A stretch of DNA of 10,469 nt from Alteromonas macleodii (GCF_903772925.1 NZ_LR812090.1:552155-562623), one strand, 5' to 3'. Shown: positions 1 to 5,677, counted from the first letter of the stretch. Program-made: numbers and translations. The notes: generated by a model not told the origin, from the letters alone.

Positions 1-121
1 CGTAAATGGCAACCAACCCGATATTGTCAGCCTTTCCTTTAGCAAATTTGATGGTAAGAAAAATTACAACTAAAGCGAGGATGAAGAGTGCTTGCCCCCA
101 AAATGTAGCGTTTAGATTCAT
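1..121 (-). CDS. Small two-helix membrane protein, partial (copy of the gene at 6656-6844)
   Basis: This is the 5' part of a gene cut by the left edge: 40 full codons starting at ATG 121, with AAGGAA about five bases upstream. It encodes the same N-terminus (MNLNATFWGQ) and first hydrophobic helix as the complete 62-aa gene at 6656-6844. The whole stretch 1-159 matches 6724-6882 with only about three substitutions, and those inside the gene that I checked are silent. The match stops exactly at the cassette boundary in the core site, so this is a second copy of the same cassette. The function is not recognised; it is probably an inner-membrane protein. Confidence 0.85.
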   Translation of the reverse strand, partial: MNLNATFWGQALFILALVVIFLTIKFAKGKADNIGLVAIY

Positions 122-153
122 AAAATTCCTTATTGATGAGCTTCCTGAAAAGC

Positions 154-262
154 ATATAACATTAAGCTAAGCGGCGCAGTTGCGTGGGGCATAATGGCGA
201 AGCCGCCCCGCGTAAATGCGTCCGAGCGACCGAAGGGAGTGGACTTTAGCGCTTTGTTATAA
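154..262 (-). repeat. attC 1 (109 bp, NC-A type), belongs to geneless cassette 1
   Basis: The outer cores are ATATAAC at 154-160 and GTTATAA at 256-262. The arms contain GCTAAGCGGCGCAG with ...TTTAGCGC, a central GGCATAATGGCGAAGCC, and CGTCCGAGCGACCGAAGGG. It is nearly identical to attC 13, 20 and 23. Confidence 0.93.
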
Positions 263-580
263 GCAAAGCCAGTTCCTTTGATCTTTTTAAAAACTGTTGA
301 AGCCAGCATACGATTGATTGTTAACACAAACAAGCAAAACGACTGAGCAGTGATGGTTTTGACCTGACTGAAGCTAGCCGCCATTTGAACTGTCGAACGC
401 ATTGGCGCTTGTTGACGTCGAATAATAACTTGGCGATAAAGCGCCTAATGCGCAACCTTTGAATTGAAAGCGGCGGATTTAAACTTACCACAAGCCAGAG
501 CGATGCTAATGAAAACAGGTGAGGGTAGTTGTACTGGGATTTTTATGAAGCCAAACGCAGTTTAAGCTGACGCCTTATAA
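160..580 (-). mobile_element. Geneless cassette NC-A, copy 1 (421 bp)
   Basis: This is a complete cassette between crossover points with no convincing gene. A minus-strand reading frame starting at 402 (or at the internal ATG, 384) runs open into attC 1 and only stops at 130, inside the neighbouring cassette. Comparison with copies 2 (5575-5995) and 3 (8990-9410) gives 18 variable sites over the 48 aligned codons, 15 of them at first or second codon positions and amino-acid changing. That is not the pattern of a conserved protein. All three copies are exactly 421 bp, so selection has tolerated substitutions but no indels. The body contains a conserved long hairpin (398-452). Possible roles are a structured small RNA, a regulatory or promoter cassette, or a protein-binding DNA hairpin. 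Confidence 0.85.
398..452. other. Covarying 13-bp hairpin in NC-A copy 1
   Basis: The left arm 398-410 (CGCATTGGCGCTT) pairs with the right arm 439-452 (AAGCGCCTAATGCG), with one bulged T at 446 and a 28-base loop. Copy 2 keeps the same arms, while copy 3 has three double compensatory changes. No T-tract follows on either strand, so it is not an intrinsic terminator. An outer GCCGCC (377-382) can also pair with GGCGG (472-476). Confidence 0.75.
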
Positions 581-688
581 CACCCCGCTTAGGGGCAATA
601 ACACGTGGGCTAAAATTGGAGCGAAGCGACTGAGCCCACGTGTTATTGTCCCAGGGAGCTTGCGACCGACTACAGCGGTTTGTTATAC
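575..688 (-). repeat. attC 2 (114 bp), belongs to cassette 2
   Basis: The cores are TTATAAC at 575-581 and GTTATAC at 682-688. Inner arm CCGCT (near 585) pairs with AGCGG (near 675), replacing the CCACT/AGTGG pair of sister sites. The central stem is ACACGTGGGCT / AGCCCACGTGT. Confidence 0.93.
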
Positions 689-1003
689 GTTGCTGAATTT
701 GCTTAATATTGCCTTGCAAGCATTTTCAACGTCTTGCGAGTAAAAATCTATTAGCTCTGAAACTTCCTTGTCTGATTTTTCTAAGAAACCTTTGGAGCAT
801 AGTGGTCTGACTTTTTCCAAAGGTAAATGATCAGCTTCTGAGGCGATTAAACCAAAAACGTGAAACTCAGTTTCCCAGCATTGCCCATATATCCTATTGC
901 CGATGTAAGATAGCTCGGTAACTCTGTCTATAAAGAGAGAGTTATTGTTTAACAAGGCTTTGGCATGTTCACAAGCGGCTATTTTTTCTTGTTCAAGACT
1001 CAT
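683..1003 (-). CDS. Hypothetical soluble protein with SEADHLP motif
   Basis: This is a 106-aa, probably cytoplasmic protein with no signal peptide or membrane segment. I start it at ATG 1003 because the longer open frame (to 1054) would begin inside attC 3. The upstream Shine-Dalgarno is weak. The N-terminal half is helical; residues 55-61 read SEADHLP, followed by a basic PLEKVR and an acidic helical tail. From memory, and unverified, many uncharacterised bacterial proteins share a (S/T)E(T/A)DHLP-x-G/E-x-x-R segment, so this is likely a member of such a family. No reaction can be assigned. The stop codon TAA lies in the attC 2 core, a common cassette economy. It is the only gene in its 441-bp cassette. 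Confidence 0.8.
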   Translation of the reverse strand: MSLEQEKIAACEHAKALLNNNSLFIDRVTELSYIGNRIYGQCWETEFHVFGLIASEADHLPLEKVRPLCSKGFLEKSDKEVSELIDFYSQDVENACKAILSKFSNV

Positions 1004-1015
1004 AGTTTCAAAAGC

Positions 1016-1123
1016 GTATAACTTTTCAATAACGGGCGCAGGCACGTAGGGCATAATGGCGAAGCCGCCCTGCGTGTATGCGTCCCAGCGAACGAAGTGA
1101 GAGAGTTTATTGAGTTGTTATGC
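1016..1123 (-). repeat. attC 3 (108 bp), belongs to cassette 3
   Basis: The cores are GTATAAC at 1016-1022 and GTTATGC at 1117-1123. The arms TTTTCAATAACGGGCGCAG and TTTATTGAG pair around a GGCATAATGGCGAAGCC centre. Same family as attC 5, 10, 15 and 22. Confidence 0.93.
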
Positions 1124-1537
1124 ATCATTCTCTAAAACATCCAAGTTGCATTGGACTAAATCTGCTCCTTTTAGATTAGCGCACTCTGCAAATCCATGTT
1201 TTTTCAAAGACTCAATGACGGCGTTATTGGTACTGTAAGTTCCGGTATTTAAACCATAGTCATTTTTATAGATATCTCTCAGCCGAATATCGTCACGAAA
1301 CATGAGCGACACTGCAAGAACATATTGAAACTTAGCCGTTTCCTTGTCCTGTAATGAGGCCTCATATAAAACAGTAAGAAGCTTGATTTCATTCCAACGA
1401 TCTGAAGACAAATTGACAGTCGTAACTAACGCATCTATGTATTCTGAGCTCTTTTTTGAATGTGTAAAATATTTACCTGCTAAGAACGAAAAAACGGCTA
1501 CTAATATTAAAGCGACAAAAAAGAGTTTATTTTGCAT
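1118..1537 (-). CDS. Membrane-anchored hypothetical protein
   Basis: This is a 139-aa protein from ATG 1537; the alternative ATG at 1543 adds two residues. I prefer 1537 because CAGG lies six bases upstream, whereas it abuts the 1543 ATG. One N-terminal transmembrane helix (about residues 5-22, FFVALILVAVFSFLAGKYF) is followed by a polar, mostly helical domain, presumably periplasmic. Two cysteines near the C-terminus (in ECANLKG and QCNLDV) could pair. The stop TAA overlaps attC 3. An 8-codon mini-ORF whose ATG is formed by the core site GTTATGC (1553 down to 1527) overlaps the start. The family is not recognised. Confidence 0.8.
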   Translation of the reverse strand: MQNKLFFVALILVAVFSFLAGKYFTHSKKSSEYIDALVTTVNLSSDRWNEIKLLTVLYEASLQDKETAKFQYVLAVSLMFRDDIRLRDIYKNDYGLNTGTYSTNNAVIESLKKHGFAECANLKGADLVQCNLDVLENDA

Positions 1538-1549
1538 GTTCATCCTGAT

Positions 1550-1664
1550 GCATAACTTTTAAATAAGGGGCGCAGGCATGTGGGCTAAAATCCGAACGAA
1601 GTGAGCAGCCCACATGTTTGCGTCCCAGCCCGCGCAGCGGGCGTGCTTAATTTTTTTGTTATGT
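1550..1664 (-). repeat. attC 4 (115 bp), belongs to cassette 4
   Basis: The cores are GCATAAC at 1550-1556 and GTTATGT at 1658-1664. The central stem is GCATGTGGGCT / AGCCCACATGT. Near R'' it carries a nested perfect hairpin GCCCGC-GCA-GCGGGC followed by a T7 run. It is nearly identical to attC 7. Confidence 0.93.
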
Positions 1665-1667
1665 TGC

Positions 1668-1979
1668 TTAGTCACAACCACCGCCTCCGCCAAAGTCATC
1701 TGGGGCTGACATTTTGGGATCTGCTGAACCTACGTCACCCTTTGATTTATCCGGATTCTTATGAGGCATATTTGCGATGGAACCTACAAAAATACCCAAC
1801 AAAGCAAAGCCACCACACCATACAAAATATTCGATAATTGATGGACTATTTGTTTCAGCAATTGCCGCTGCCACTAAGGCACCAATTATAGCTCCCAAAA
1901 ACAAACCAATGATTTTAGATAGAGAAAAACCAATGAGTGCGAGATAAAGGGCAATTCCTGATTTACGAATCTTAGTCAT
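1668..1979 (-). CDS. Small membrane protein with Gly-rich C-terminus
   Basis: This 103-aa protein starts at ATG 1979. Hydrophobic segments at about residues 8-20, 22-41 and 49-69 suggest two to three membrane helices, the second rich in Gly and Ala (LFLGAIIGALVAAAIA). A polar tail of about 30 residues ends in five glycines, Cys and Asp (97-103). The Shine-Dalgarno is poor. An 8-codon mini-ORF opening at the ATG inside the core GTTATGT (1998-1972) overlaps the gene start, which could allow coupled initiation. It is alone in a 445-bp cassette. The function is not recognised. Confidence 0.8.
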   Translation of the reverse strand: MTKIRKSGIALYLALIGFSLSKIIGLFLGAIIGALVAAAIAETNSPSIIEYFVWCGGFALLGIFVGSIANMPHKNPDKSKGDVGSADPKMSAPDDFGGGGGCD

Positions 1980-1994
1980 TTGAATTCATATGCA

Positions 1995-2102
1995 ACATAA
2001 CTTTTCAATAACGGGCGCAGGCGCGTGGGGCATAATGGCGAAGCCGCCCCGCGTGTATGCGTCCCAGCGAACGTAGTGAGCGAGTTTATTGAGTTGTTAG
2101 GT
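1995..2102 (-). repeat. attC 5 (108 bp), belongs to cassette 5
   Basis: The cores are ACATAAC at 1995-2001 and GTTAGGT at 2096-2102. Arms and centre are those of attC 3 (central stem GCGTGGGGC / GCCCCGCG). Confidence 0.93.
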
Positions 2103-2108
2103 GACATC

Positions 2109-2441
2109 TCAAACATCCTTGAGCAAAACTATCAATAAAAACGAAGAAAGCGCAGAGAAAGCCATAGCTAAAAAGTATTTCCTTGCCAAATTATGAGCAC
2201 ACACAAAACTCGAATCACTTTGACGACCTTTCATATACGAGCGACTTATCAACGTAAAAGTCAGCTTGGGAGTTGCAAGTAAAATTAACTTTGTCGGCTC
2301 TACCGTTATACCAAAAAGCTTCAAATTGTCTTGCGACTTTAACTCTGTGCAAACTAGGTCGAGTGCATTGACGTATTTATACAAAAAATACAAATAAGAG
2401 AAAGCGCCACATAAAAAAAGAATTGTTCTTAGACTCTCCAC
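2109..2441 (-). CDS. Hypothetical membrane protein, two terminal helices
   Basis: This 110-aa protein uses a GTG start at 2441. The choice rests on AGGTGA three bases upstream, which is contributed by the core site GTTAGGT itself; no in-frame ATG precedes residue 70. Predicted helices are at residues 4-24 and 88-108. Between them lies a loop of about 60 residues with a moderately hydrophobic stretch (51-66) and a Cys at 81. The architecture would place both termini on the same side of the inner membrane. The family is unknown, and it is the single gene of its cassette. Confidence 0.78.
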   Translation of the reverse strand: MESLRTILFLCGAFSYLYFLYKYVNALDLVCTELKSQDNLKLFGITVEPTKLILLATPKLTFTLISRSYMKGRQSDSSFVCAHNLARKYFLAMAFSALSSFLLIVLLKDV

Positions 2442-2446
2442 TTGTC

Positions 2447-2551
2447 ACCTAACGCTAAGCTAACGGGCACGAACGCGGCGCTATAATGCCGAAGGCGCGC
2501 CGCGTTTGTGTCCCAGTGACCGAAGGGAACGAGTTTAGCGTTTTGTTAGGT
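2447..2551 (-). repeat. attC 6 (105 bp), belongs to cassette 6
   Basis: The cores are ACCTAAC at 2447-2453 and GTTAGGT at 2545-2551, a perfect match to each other. The inner boxes GCTAAGC and GTTTAGCG pair. The centre is AACGCGGCGC / GCGCCGCGTT around TATAATGCCGAAG. This site is a singleton in the window. Confidence 0.92.
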
Positions 2552-2893
2552 AGCATGTTTAATCGGAGTGCCTTGGTGATATTGAATTTGCCAATTGTTT
2601 TGTGATTTTTTCCATATAGAACACCGATACGCACTTTGTTGATTTATTGTGGTCAGATACTTAACCAAAACACAGTCTTTGGCTAGTATAACAAAGCTAA
2701 AATCATGGGCTGAAAAAGCAACTGATTCTTCGTTGACCAGTTCGTTGATAATATCTGATTTAGAAAACCTCTTGCCTGATTTTCCGACTTCCTCGAATTC
2801 ATCGGCTATTAAAACTTCCAGACGTTGCTTGTTTTTTCGGGTAGCAAGATCATTTAGCTCTAATTCCAAATTTCTTATAGTGTCGAATTCCAT
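2546..2893 (-). CDS. DUF4440 / NTF2-like (SnoaL-fold) family protein
   Basis: This 115-aa cytoplasmic protein starts at ATG 2893, with AGGT seven bases upstream supplied by the core GTTAGGT. It shows the DUF4440 hallmarks in order: an N-terminal helix (LELELNDLATR), LIADEFEEVGKSGKRFSK at 28-45 (family pattern L-x-D-[DE]-F-x-E-x-G-x-S-G), and the terminal strand pair R-C-S-I-W-K ... NNW-Q-I-Q-Y-H-Q-G-T-P at 90-110. The family adopts the cone-shaped NTF2 fold and includes small-molecule-binding and isomerase-like proteins as well as many uncharacterised ones. No substrate can be inferred. The length is normal for a single domain. The stop TAA lies inside the attC 6 core. Confidence 0.9.
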   Translation of the reverse strand: MEFDTIRNLELELNDLATRKNKQRLEVLIADEFEEVGKSGKRFSKSDIINELVNEESVAFSAHDFSFVILAKDCVLVKYLTTINQQSAYRCSIWKKSQNNWQIQYHQGTPIKHAT

Positions 2894-2899
2894 GCTGCT

Positions 2900-3014
2900 A
2901 CCTAACTTTTAAATAAGGGGCGCAGGCATGTGGGCTAAAATCCGAACGAAGTGAGCAGCCCACATGTTTGCGTCCCAGCCCGCGCAGCGGGCGAACTTAA
3001 TTTTTTTGTTATGT
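2900..3014 (-). repeat. attC 7 (115 bp), belongs to cassette 7
   Basis: The cores are ACCTAAC at 2900-2906 and GTTATGT at 3008-3014. It is a near copy of attC 4, including the nested GCCCGC-GCA-GCGGGC hairpin. Confidence 0.93.
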
Positions 3015-3015
3015 C

Positions 3016-3399
3016 TCATTGGTAAAAAACTTCCTTGAATATGCTCGGAGCACAATAGTCATTTAAGCTGACCACTATGAAGTGCTTTCTCACAAGCCCC
3101 GCATCTATTTCATACCATGCCTTTGTTTGGTTATCTTCTTCATACAAGTCTAGAGGGAAGATGAATGTTGGTTTTTCAAGGCTGTCTGATACCAGCCGTA
3201 CTGAATAAGAACTTTGACCTTCAATGCTCTCTGGTAATTTAATAGTTACTGAGAAGTTTGAATCTCTAAGAGCTGTATCAATAGCAACATCTTCGACATG
3301 TTTGGAATTGAACTGTTCGCGCATTTCATCTGTTACTATGCAGGATGAGGCAAGACAGCCAAAATTGACTAATAGAAGTACTAAAAAAATTAACCGCAT
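3016..3399 (-). CDS. Exported hypothetical protein
   Basis: This 127-aa protein starts at ATG 3399 with a good AAGGAA site about seven bases upstream. Residues 1-18 (MRLIFLVLLLVNFGCLAS) are a Sec signal peptide. The cysteines at 15 and 20 do not sit in a canonical lipobox, so I call it periplasmic or secreted rather than a lipoprotein. The mature part alternates short beta-like stretches (FSVTIKLP, YSVRLVS, FIFPLDLY, KHFIVVSLND), and Cys20 could bridge to Cys116. This looks like a small beta-rich domain, but no family is recognised. Confidence 0.82.
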   Translation of the reverse strand: MRLIFLVLLLVNFGCLASSCIVTDEMREQFNSKHVEDVAIDTALRDSNFSVTIKLPESIEGQSSYSVRLVSDSLEKPTFIFPLDLYEEDNQTKAWYEIDAGLVRKHFIVVSLNDYCAPSIFKEVFYQ

Positions 3400-3417
3400 T
3401 TATCAATTCCTTCTGAG

Positions 3418-3533
3418 ACATAACACCCCACTAAGGGGCGTTAACACATGGGCTAAAATTAGGAACGAAGTGACGCAGCCCATGTGTTAGCGTCCCAGCG
3501 AGCGAAGTGAGAGCCTTGAGTGGTTTGTTATAT
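3418..3533 (-). repeat. attC 8 (116 bp), belongs to cassette 8
   Basis: The cores are ACATAAC at 3418-3424 and GTTATAT at 3527-3533. The inner pair is CCACT / AGTGG, and the central stem ACACATGGGCT pairs with AGCCCATGTGT. It differs from attC 12 at only a few bases. Confidence 0.94.
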
Positions 3534-3541
3534 GACGCTCT

Positions 3542-3748
3542 CTAAAAAGAGCCCTGTTTTTTGTTTTGTACAGTTGCAAGTAGCACGAGCATTACACCAA
3601 TACCCAAACCCAAAACCGCACCTCCTGCTACATCGTTACTGATACCCGCAAACTCTTGCGCCTTGCGCACTTCCAAAATCCAGAACGAAAATACAAATGA
3701 AATGCTGGCAATAAGTGGTAATAGAACGACTCTCGATTTTTTAGACAT
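3542..3748 (-). CDS. 68-aa two-helix membrane protein, copy 1
   Basis: The start is ATG 3748 (MSKKSRVVLL), chosen because AAGGAGG lies seven bases upstream, the best ribosome site in the window; the longer frame to 3793 runs into the core site. Two membrane helices (about 8-27 and 41-60, the second Gly-rich: VAGGAVLGLGIGVMLVLLA) flank a short charged loop EVRKAQ. The tail is basic (QNKKQG). A second copy sits at 5330-5536, differing by two substitutions, both amino-acid changing (V/I and E/V). The function is unknown, and the duplicated cassettes are 363 bp each. Confidence 0.88.
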   Translation of the reverse strand: MSKKSRVVLLPLIASISFVFSFWILEVRKAQEFAGISNDVAGGAVLGLGIGVMLVLLATVQNKKQGSF

Positions 3749-3780
3749 ATACAGCCTCCTTGATTGAATATCCACGTGGC

Positions 3781-3896
3781 AAATAACGCCCAACTTAGGG
3801 GCAATAACACGTAGGCTAAAATTGGAGCGAAGCGACTGAGCCTACGTGTTATTGTCCCAGTGAGCGCCAGCGAATGGCTACAGTTGTTTGTTAGCT
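3781..3896 (-). repeat. attC 9 (116 bp), belongs to cassette 9
   Basis: The cores are AAATAAC at 3781-3787 and GTTAGCT at 3890-3896. The inner pair is CAACT / AGTTG, compensating the change from CCACT / AGTGG. The central stem is ACACGTAGGCT / AGCCTACGTGT. Confidence 0.93.
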
Positions 3897-3903
3897 GCAA
3901 AGC

Positions 3904-4308
3904 TCAAATTGACGAATGCCTCTCAGTTATAGAATAGACCATATCGCAGGTTTGACACTCGACTTCCCACGCGCCAAACCGTTGAGTAATGTGTAAATCG
4001 CCTGAACATACTGGGCAAACTTGATCTTGAAAAGTGCTTGGTACGTTATCCCTCAAGCGCTTTGAAAATAACTTTAAGATAGGCCATAAGTTATCGTCTA
4101 ATGTAATTCTTAAGTCATCTCTGAGTGATTCACAAAACTCTATGAAAACAATCTCGTCGTGAGAGCGTTTAATCTTGGGGTCTTGGGTGAGTAAAGCAAT
4201 TAAGTCAAGAATTTCTCTATAGCGTTCGGGATATCTATCTTTATCAATATTCTGCTTACAGTTCAGCAACTCTTCAATCGAATAGCTTGAAAAATCTGGC
4301 TTGCTCAA
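3904..4308 (-). CDS. Zinc-ribbon hypothetical protein with IDxxxYPERY N-terminus
   Basis: This 134-aa cytoplasmic protein starts at TTG 4308; AAGGAG six bases upstream decides the start, and no in-frame ATG is near. Residues 9-36 (YSIEELLNCKQNIDKDRYPERY...) resemble a short helical segment I recall at the N-terminus of many uncharacterised bacterial proteins, usually written as IDREKYPERYE. The middle is helical. The C-terminus has two CxxC knuckles, C98PVC101 and C118QTC121, a probable zinc ribbon. Zinc ribbons of this kind often bind nucleic acid or serve as structural knobs, and nothing here discriminates. It occupies a 542-bp cassette. Confidence 0.82.
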   Translation of the reverse strand: MSKPDFSSYSIEELLNCKQNIDKDRYPERYREILDLIALLTQDPKIKRSHDEIVFIEFCESLRDDLRITLDDNLWPILKLFSKRLRDNVPSTFQDQVCPVCSGDLHITQRFGAWEVECQTCDMVYSITERHSSI

Positions 4309-4322
4309 AAACTTCTCCTTGC

Positions 4323-4430
4323 AGCTAACTTTCCAATAACGGGCGCAGACATGTGGGGCATAATGGCGAAGCCGCCCCGCATGTTTGCGTCCCAGCGAAC
4401 GTAGTGAGTGTGTTGATTGGGTTGTTATAT
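4323..4430 (-). repeat. attC 10 (108 bp), belongs to cassette 10
   Basis: The cores are AGCTAAC at 4323-4329 and GTTATAT at 4424-4430. The inner arm CCAAT pairs with ATTGG, whereas attC 3 and 5 have TCAAT / ATTGA. Confidence 0.93.
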
Positions 4431-4470
4431 GACAATGCTAAAATAACCTAAGACCAATAACCGTAGCACT

Positions 4471-4656
4471 TTAATTGAGGACTTTCTTTCTAAAAAAAAG
4501 AGTATAGCTAACCGTTAGCCAGTCATAGTTTACAGAAACAAGTTCCCAGCCTTTATTGCCCATATTACCGCAGAGTTCTTCTAATTCTTTGAGCTTTGTG
4601 GAGCGCAGCTTGAATACCCCACCTACAGTTTTTACTTCGTATTTAAACCTATCCAT
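4471..4656 (-). CDS. DUF4177 domain protein
   Basis: This 61-aa protein starts at ATG 4656. It matches the small DUF4177 fold: an N-terminal strand (FKYEVKTVGG), a helix (KLKELEELCGNMGNKG), the signature GWELVSV at 36-42, and a final strand SYTLFFRKK. DUF4177 proteins are tiny single-domain proteins of unknown function. The length is normal. The Shine-Dalgarno is weak, but a 9-codon mini-ORF that begins where the core site meets the cassette (ATG 4678) ends at 4649, overlapping the gene start and allowing translational coupling. Forty bases separate the stop from the attC core. Confidence 0.87.
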   Translation of the reverse strand: MDRFKYEVKTVGGVFKLRSTKLKELEELCGNMGNKGWELVSVNYDWLTVSYTLFFRKKVLN

Positions 4657-4676
4657 ATTTGAAAGCGACTCTTGTC

Positions 4677-4792
4677 ATATAACACCCCACTAAGGGGCGA
4701 TAACACATGGGCTAAAATTAGGAACGAAGTGACGCAGCCCATGTGTTAGCGTCCCAGCGAGCGAAGCGAGTGCCTTGAGTGGCTTGTTAGGG
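4677..4792 (-). repeat. attC 11 (116 bp), belongs to cassette 11
   Basis: The cores are ATATAAC at 4677-4683 and GTTAGGG at 4786-4792. Inner arms CCACTAAGG / CCTTGAGTGG and central stem are as in attC 8. Confidence 0.93.
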
Positions 4793-5200
4793 CCGTTTTT
4801 GTTTAGTGAAACCATATACTAAAGTTAACGCCCCAACCAATAAAATAACTAAACAGCCTATGATTCCTTTTGGTTCGAATTTAGTATTTTCAATTATTGC
4901 TAAAAACAGAATTACAATAGAAAAAAAGGTTAGAATCCCACCTATAGCCATAAATGAAATAGCACTTGGCTTTGCCGCTTTTGTAAAAACAGCTTTAATT
5001 AATGCCCAAACACTAAGTGAAAACAACAAATAGTAAAATGTGTAATCAAGAGCTTCTAGTTCACCTTTATATGTCTGATGAATTCCTAAAAATGAAACGG
5101 CGCCCGTAATAGTAGAGCATATGAATCCGAGAAAAATCGCTAATATCCTTTCTCTTCTTGTAGGCAGTCTGTCAATAGATTGGGGGTGTGCAATTTTCAT
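4787..5200 (-). CDS. Four-helix membrane protein
   Basis: This 137-aa protein starts at ATG 5200, with AGGG from the core site GTTAGGG about five bases upstream. A positively charged N-terminus (DRLPTRRER) suggests a cytoplasmic start. Four hydrophobic helices follow at about residues 20-40, 53-72, 80-103 and 112-131, and the tail KQKRP is basic. The stop TAA lies inside the attC 11 core. No family is recognised; it is an integral inner-membrane protein of unknown role. Confidence 0.85.
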   Translation of the reverse strand: MKIAHPQSIDRLPTRRERILAIFLGFICSTITGAVSFLGIHQTYKGELEALDYTFYYLLFSLSVWALIKAVFTKAAKPSAISFMAIGGILTFFSIVILFLAIIENTKFEPKGIIGCLVILLVGALTLVYGFTKQKRP

Positions 5201-5205
5201 AGAGG

Positions 5206-5321
5206 CCCTAACTTCCCACTAAGGGGCGATAACACATGGGCTAAAATTAGGAACGAAGTGACGCAGCCCATGTGTTAGCGTCCCAGCGAGCGAAGTGAGA
5301 GCCTTGAGTGGTTTGTTATAT
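5206..5321 (-). repeat. attC 12 (116 bp), belongs to cassette 12
   Basis: The cores are CCCTAAC at 5206-5212 and GTTATAT at 5315-5321. It differs from attC 8 at about three bases outside the exchanged core, as expected for the same cassette at a second place. Confidence 0.94.
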
Positions 5322-5329
5322 GACGCTCT

Positions 5330-5536
5330 CTAAAAAGAGCCCTGTTTTTTGTTTTGTACAGTTGCAAGTAGCACGAGCATTACACCAATACCCAAACCCA
5401 AAACCGCACCTCCTGCTACATCGTTACTGATACCCGCAAACACTTGCGCCTTGCGCACTTCCAAAATCCAGAACGAAAATATAAATGAAATGCTGGCAAT
5501 AAGTGGTAATAGAACGACTCTCGATTTTTTAGACAT
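5330..5536 (-). CDS. 68-aa two-helix membrane protein, copy 2
   Basis: This is the second copy of the gene at 3542-3748, with the same length, the same AAGGAGG site and the same 38-base spacing from the start to the core. It carries I in place of V at position 19 and V in place of E at position 32. It has two membrane helices and a basic tail. The flanking cassettes differ from those around copy 1, so it is a separate cassette insertion rather than part of a larger duplication. The function is unknown. Confidence 0.88.
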   Translation of the reverse strand: MSKKSRVVLLPLIASISFIFSFWILEVRKAQVFAGISNDVAGGAVLGLGIGVMLVLLATVQNKKQGSF

Positions 5537-5568
5537 ATACAGCCTCCTTGATTGATCATCCACGTGTC

Positions 5569-5677
5569 AAATAACATTAAGCTAAGCGGCGCAGTTGCGT
5601 GGGGCATAATGGCGAAGCCGCCCCGCGTAAATGCGTCCGAGCGACCGAAGGGAGTGGTCTTTAGCGCTTTGTTAGAA
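5569..5677 (-). repeat. attC 13 (109 bp, NC-A type), belongs to geneless cassette 13
   Basis: The cores are AAATAAC at 5569-5575 and GTTAGAA at 5671-5677. The body is nearly identical to attC 1 and 20. Confidence 0.93.

Noticed and set aside
320..350. Weak promoter-like pair on the minus strand of NC-A (TTGTTT, 17 bases, TATGCT)
   Set aside because: Only 3 of 6 and 4 of 6 consensus bases match. This is not enough to annotate a promoter.
130..402. 90-aa minus-strand ORF in NC-A copy 1, with its counterparts at 5416-5817 and 8984-9214
   Set aside because: The three copies change mostly at first and second codon positions, and the frame runs through attC into unrelated neighbours. No supported ribosome site was seen.
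398..452. NC-A hairpin as an intrinsic terminator or as a second attC
   Set aside because: No T-tract follows on either strand, and the flanks lack GTTRRRY/RYYYAAC core pairs.
1344..1562. Plus-strand ORFs such as 1344-1562, 2649-2912, 3224-3490, 4806-5033 and 8641-8841
   Set aside because: All lie antisense to better-supported minus-strand cassette genes, and some run into attC sites.
3561..3767. Plus-strand 68-aa ORF, repeated at 5349-5555
   Set aside because: It is antisense to the duplicated membrane-protein gene, which has an excellent ribosome site. The repeat simply reflects the duplication.
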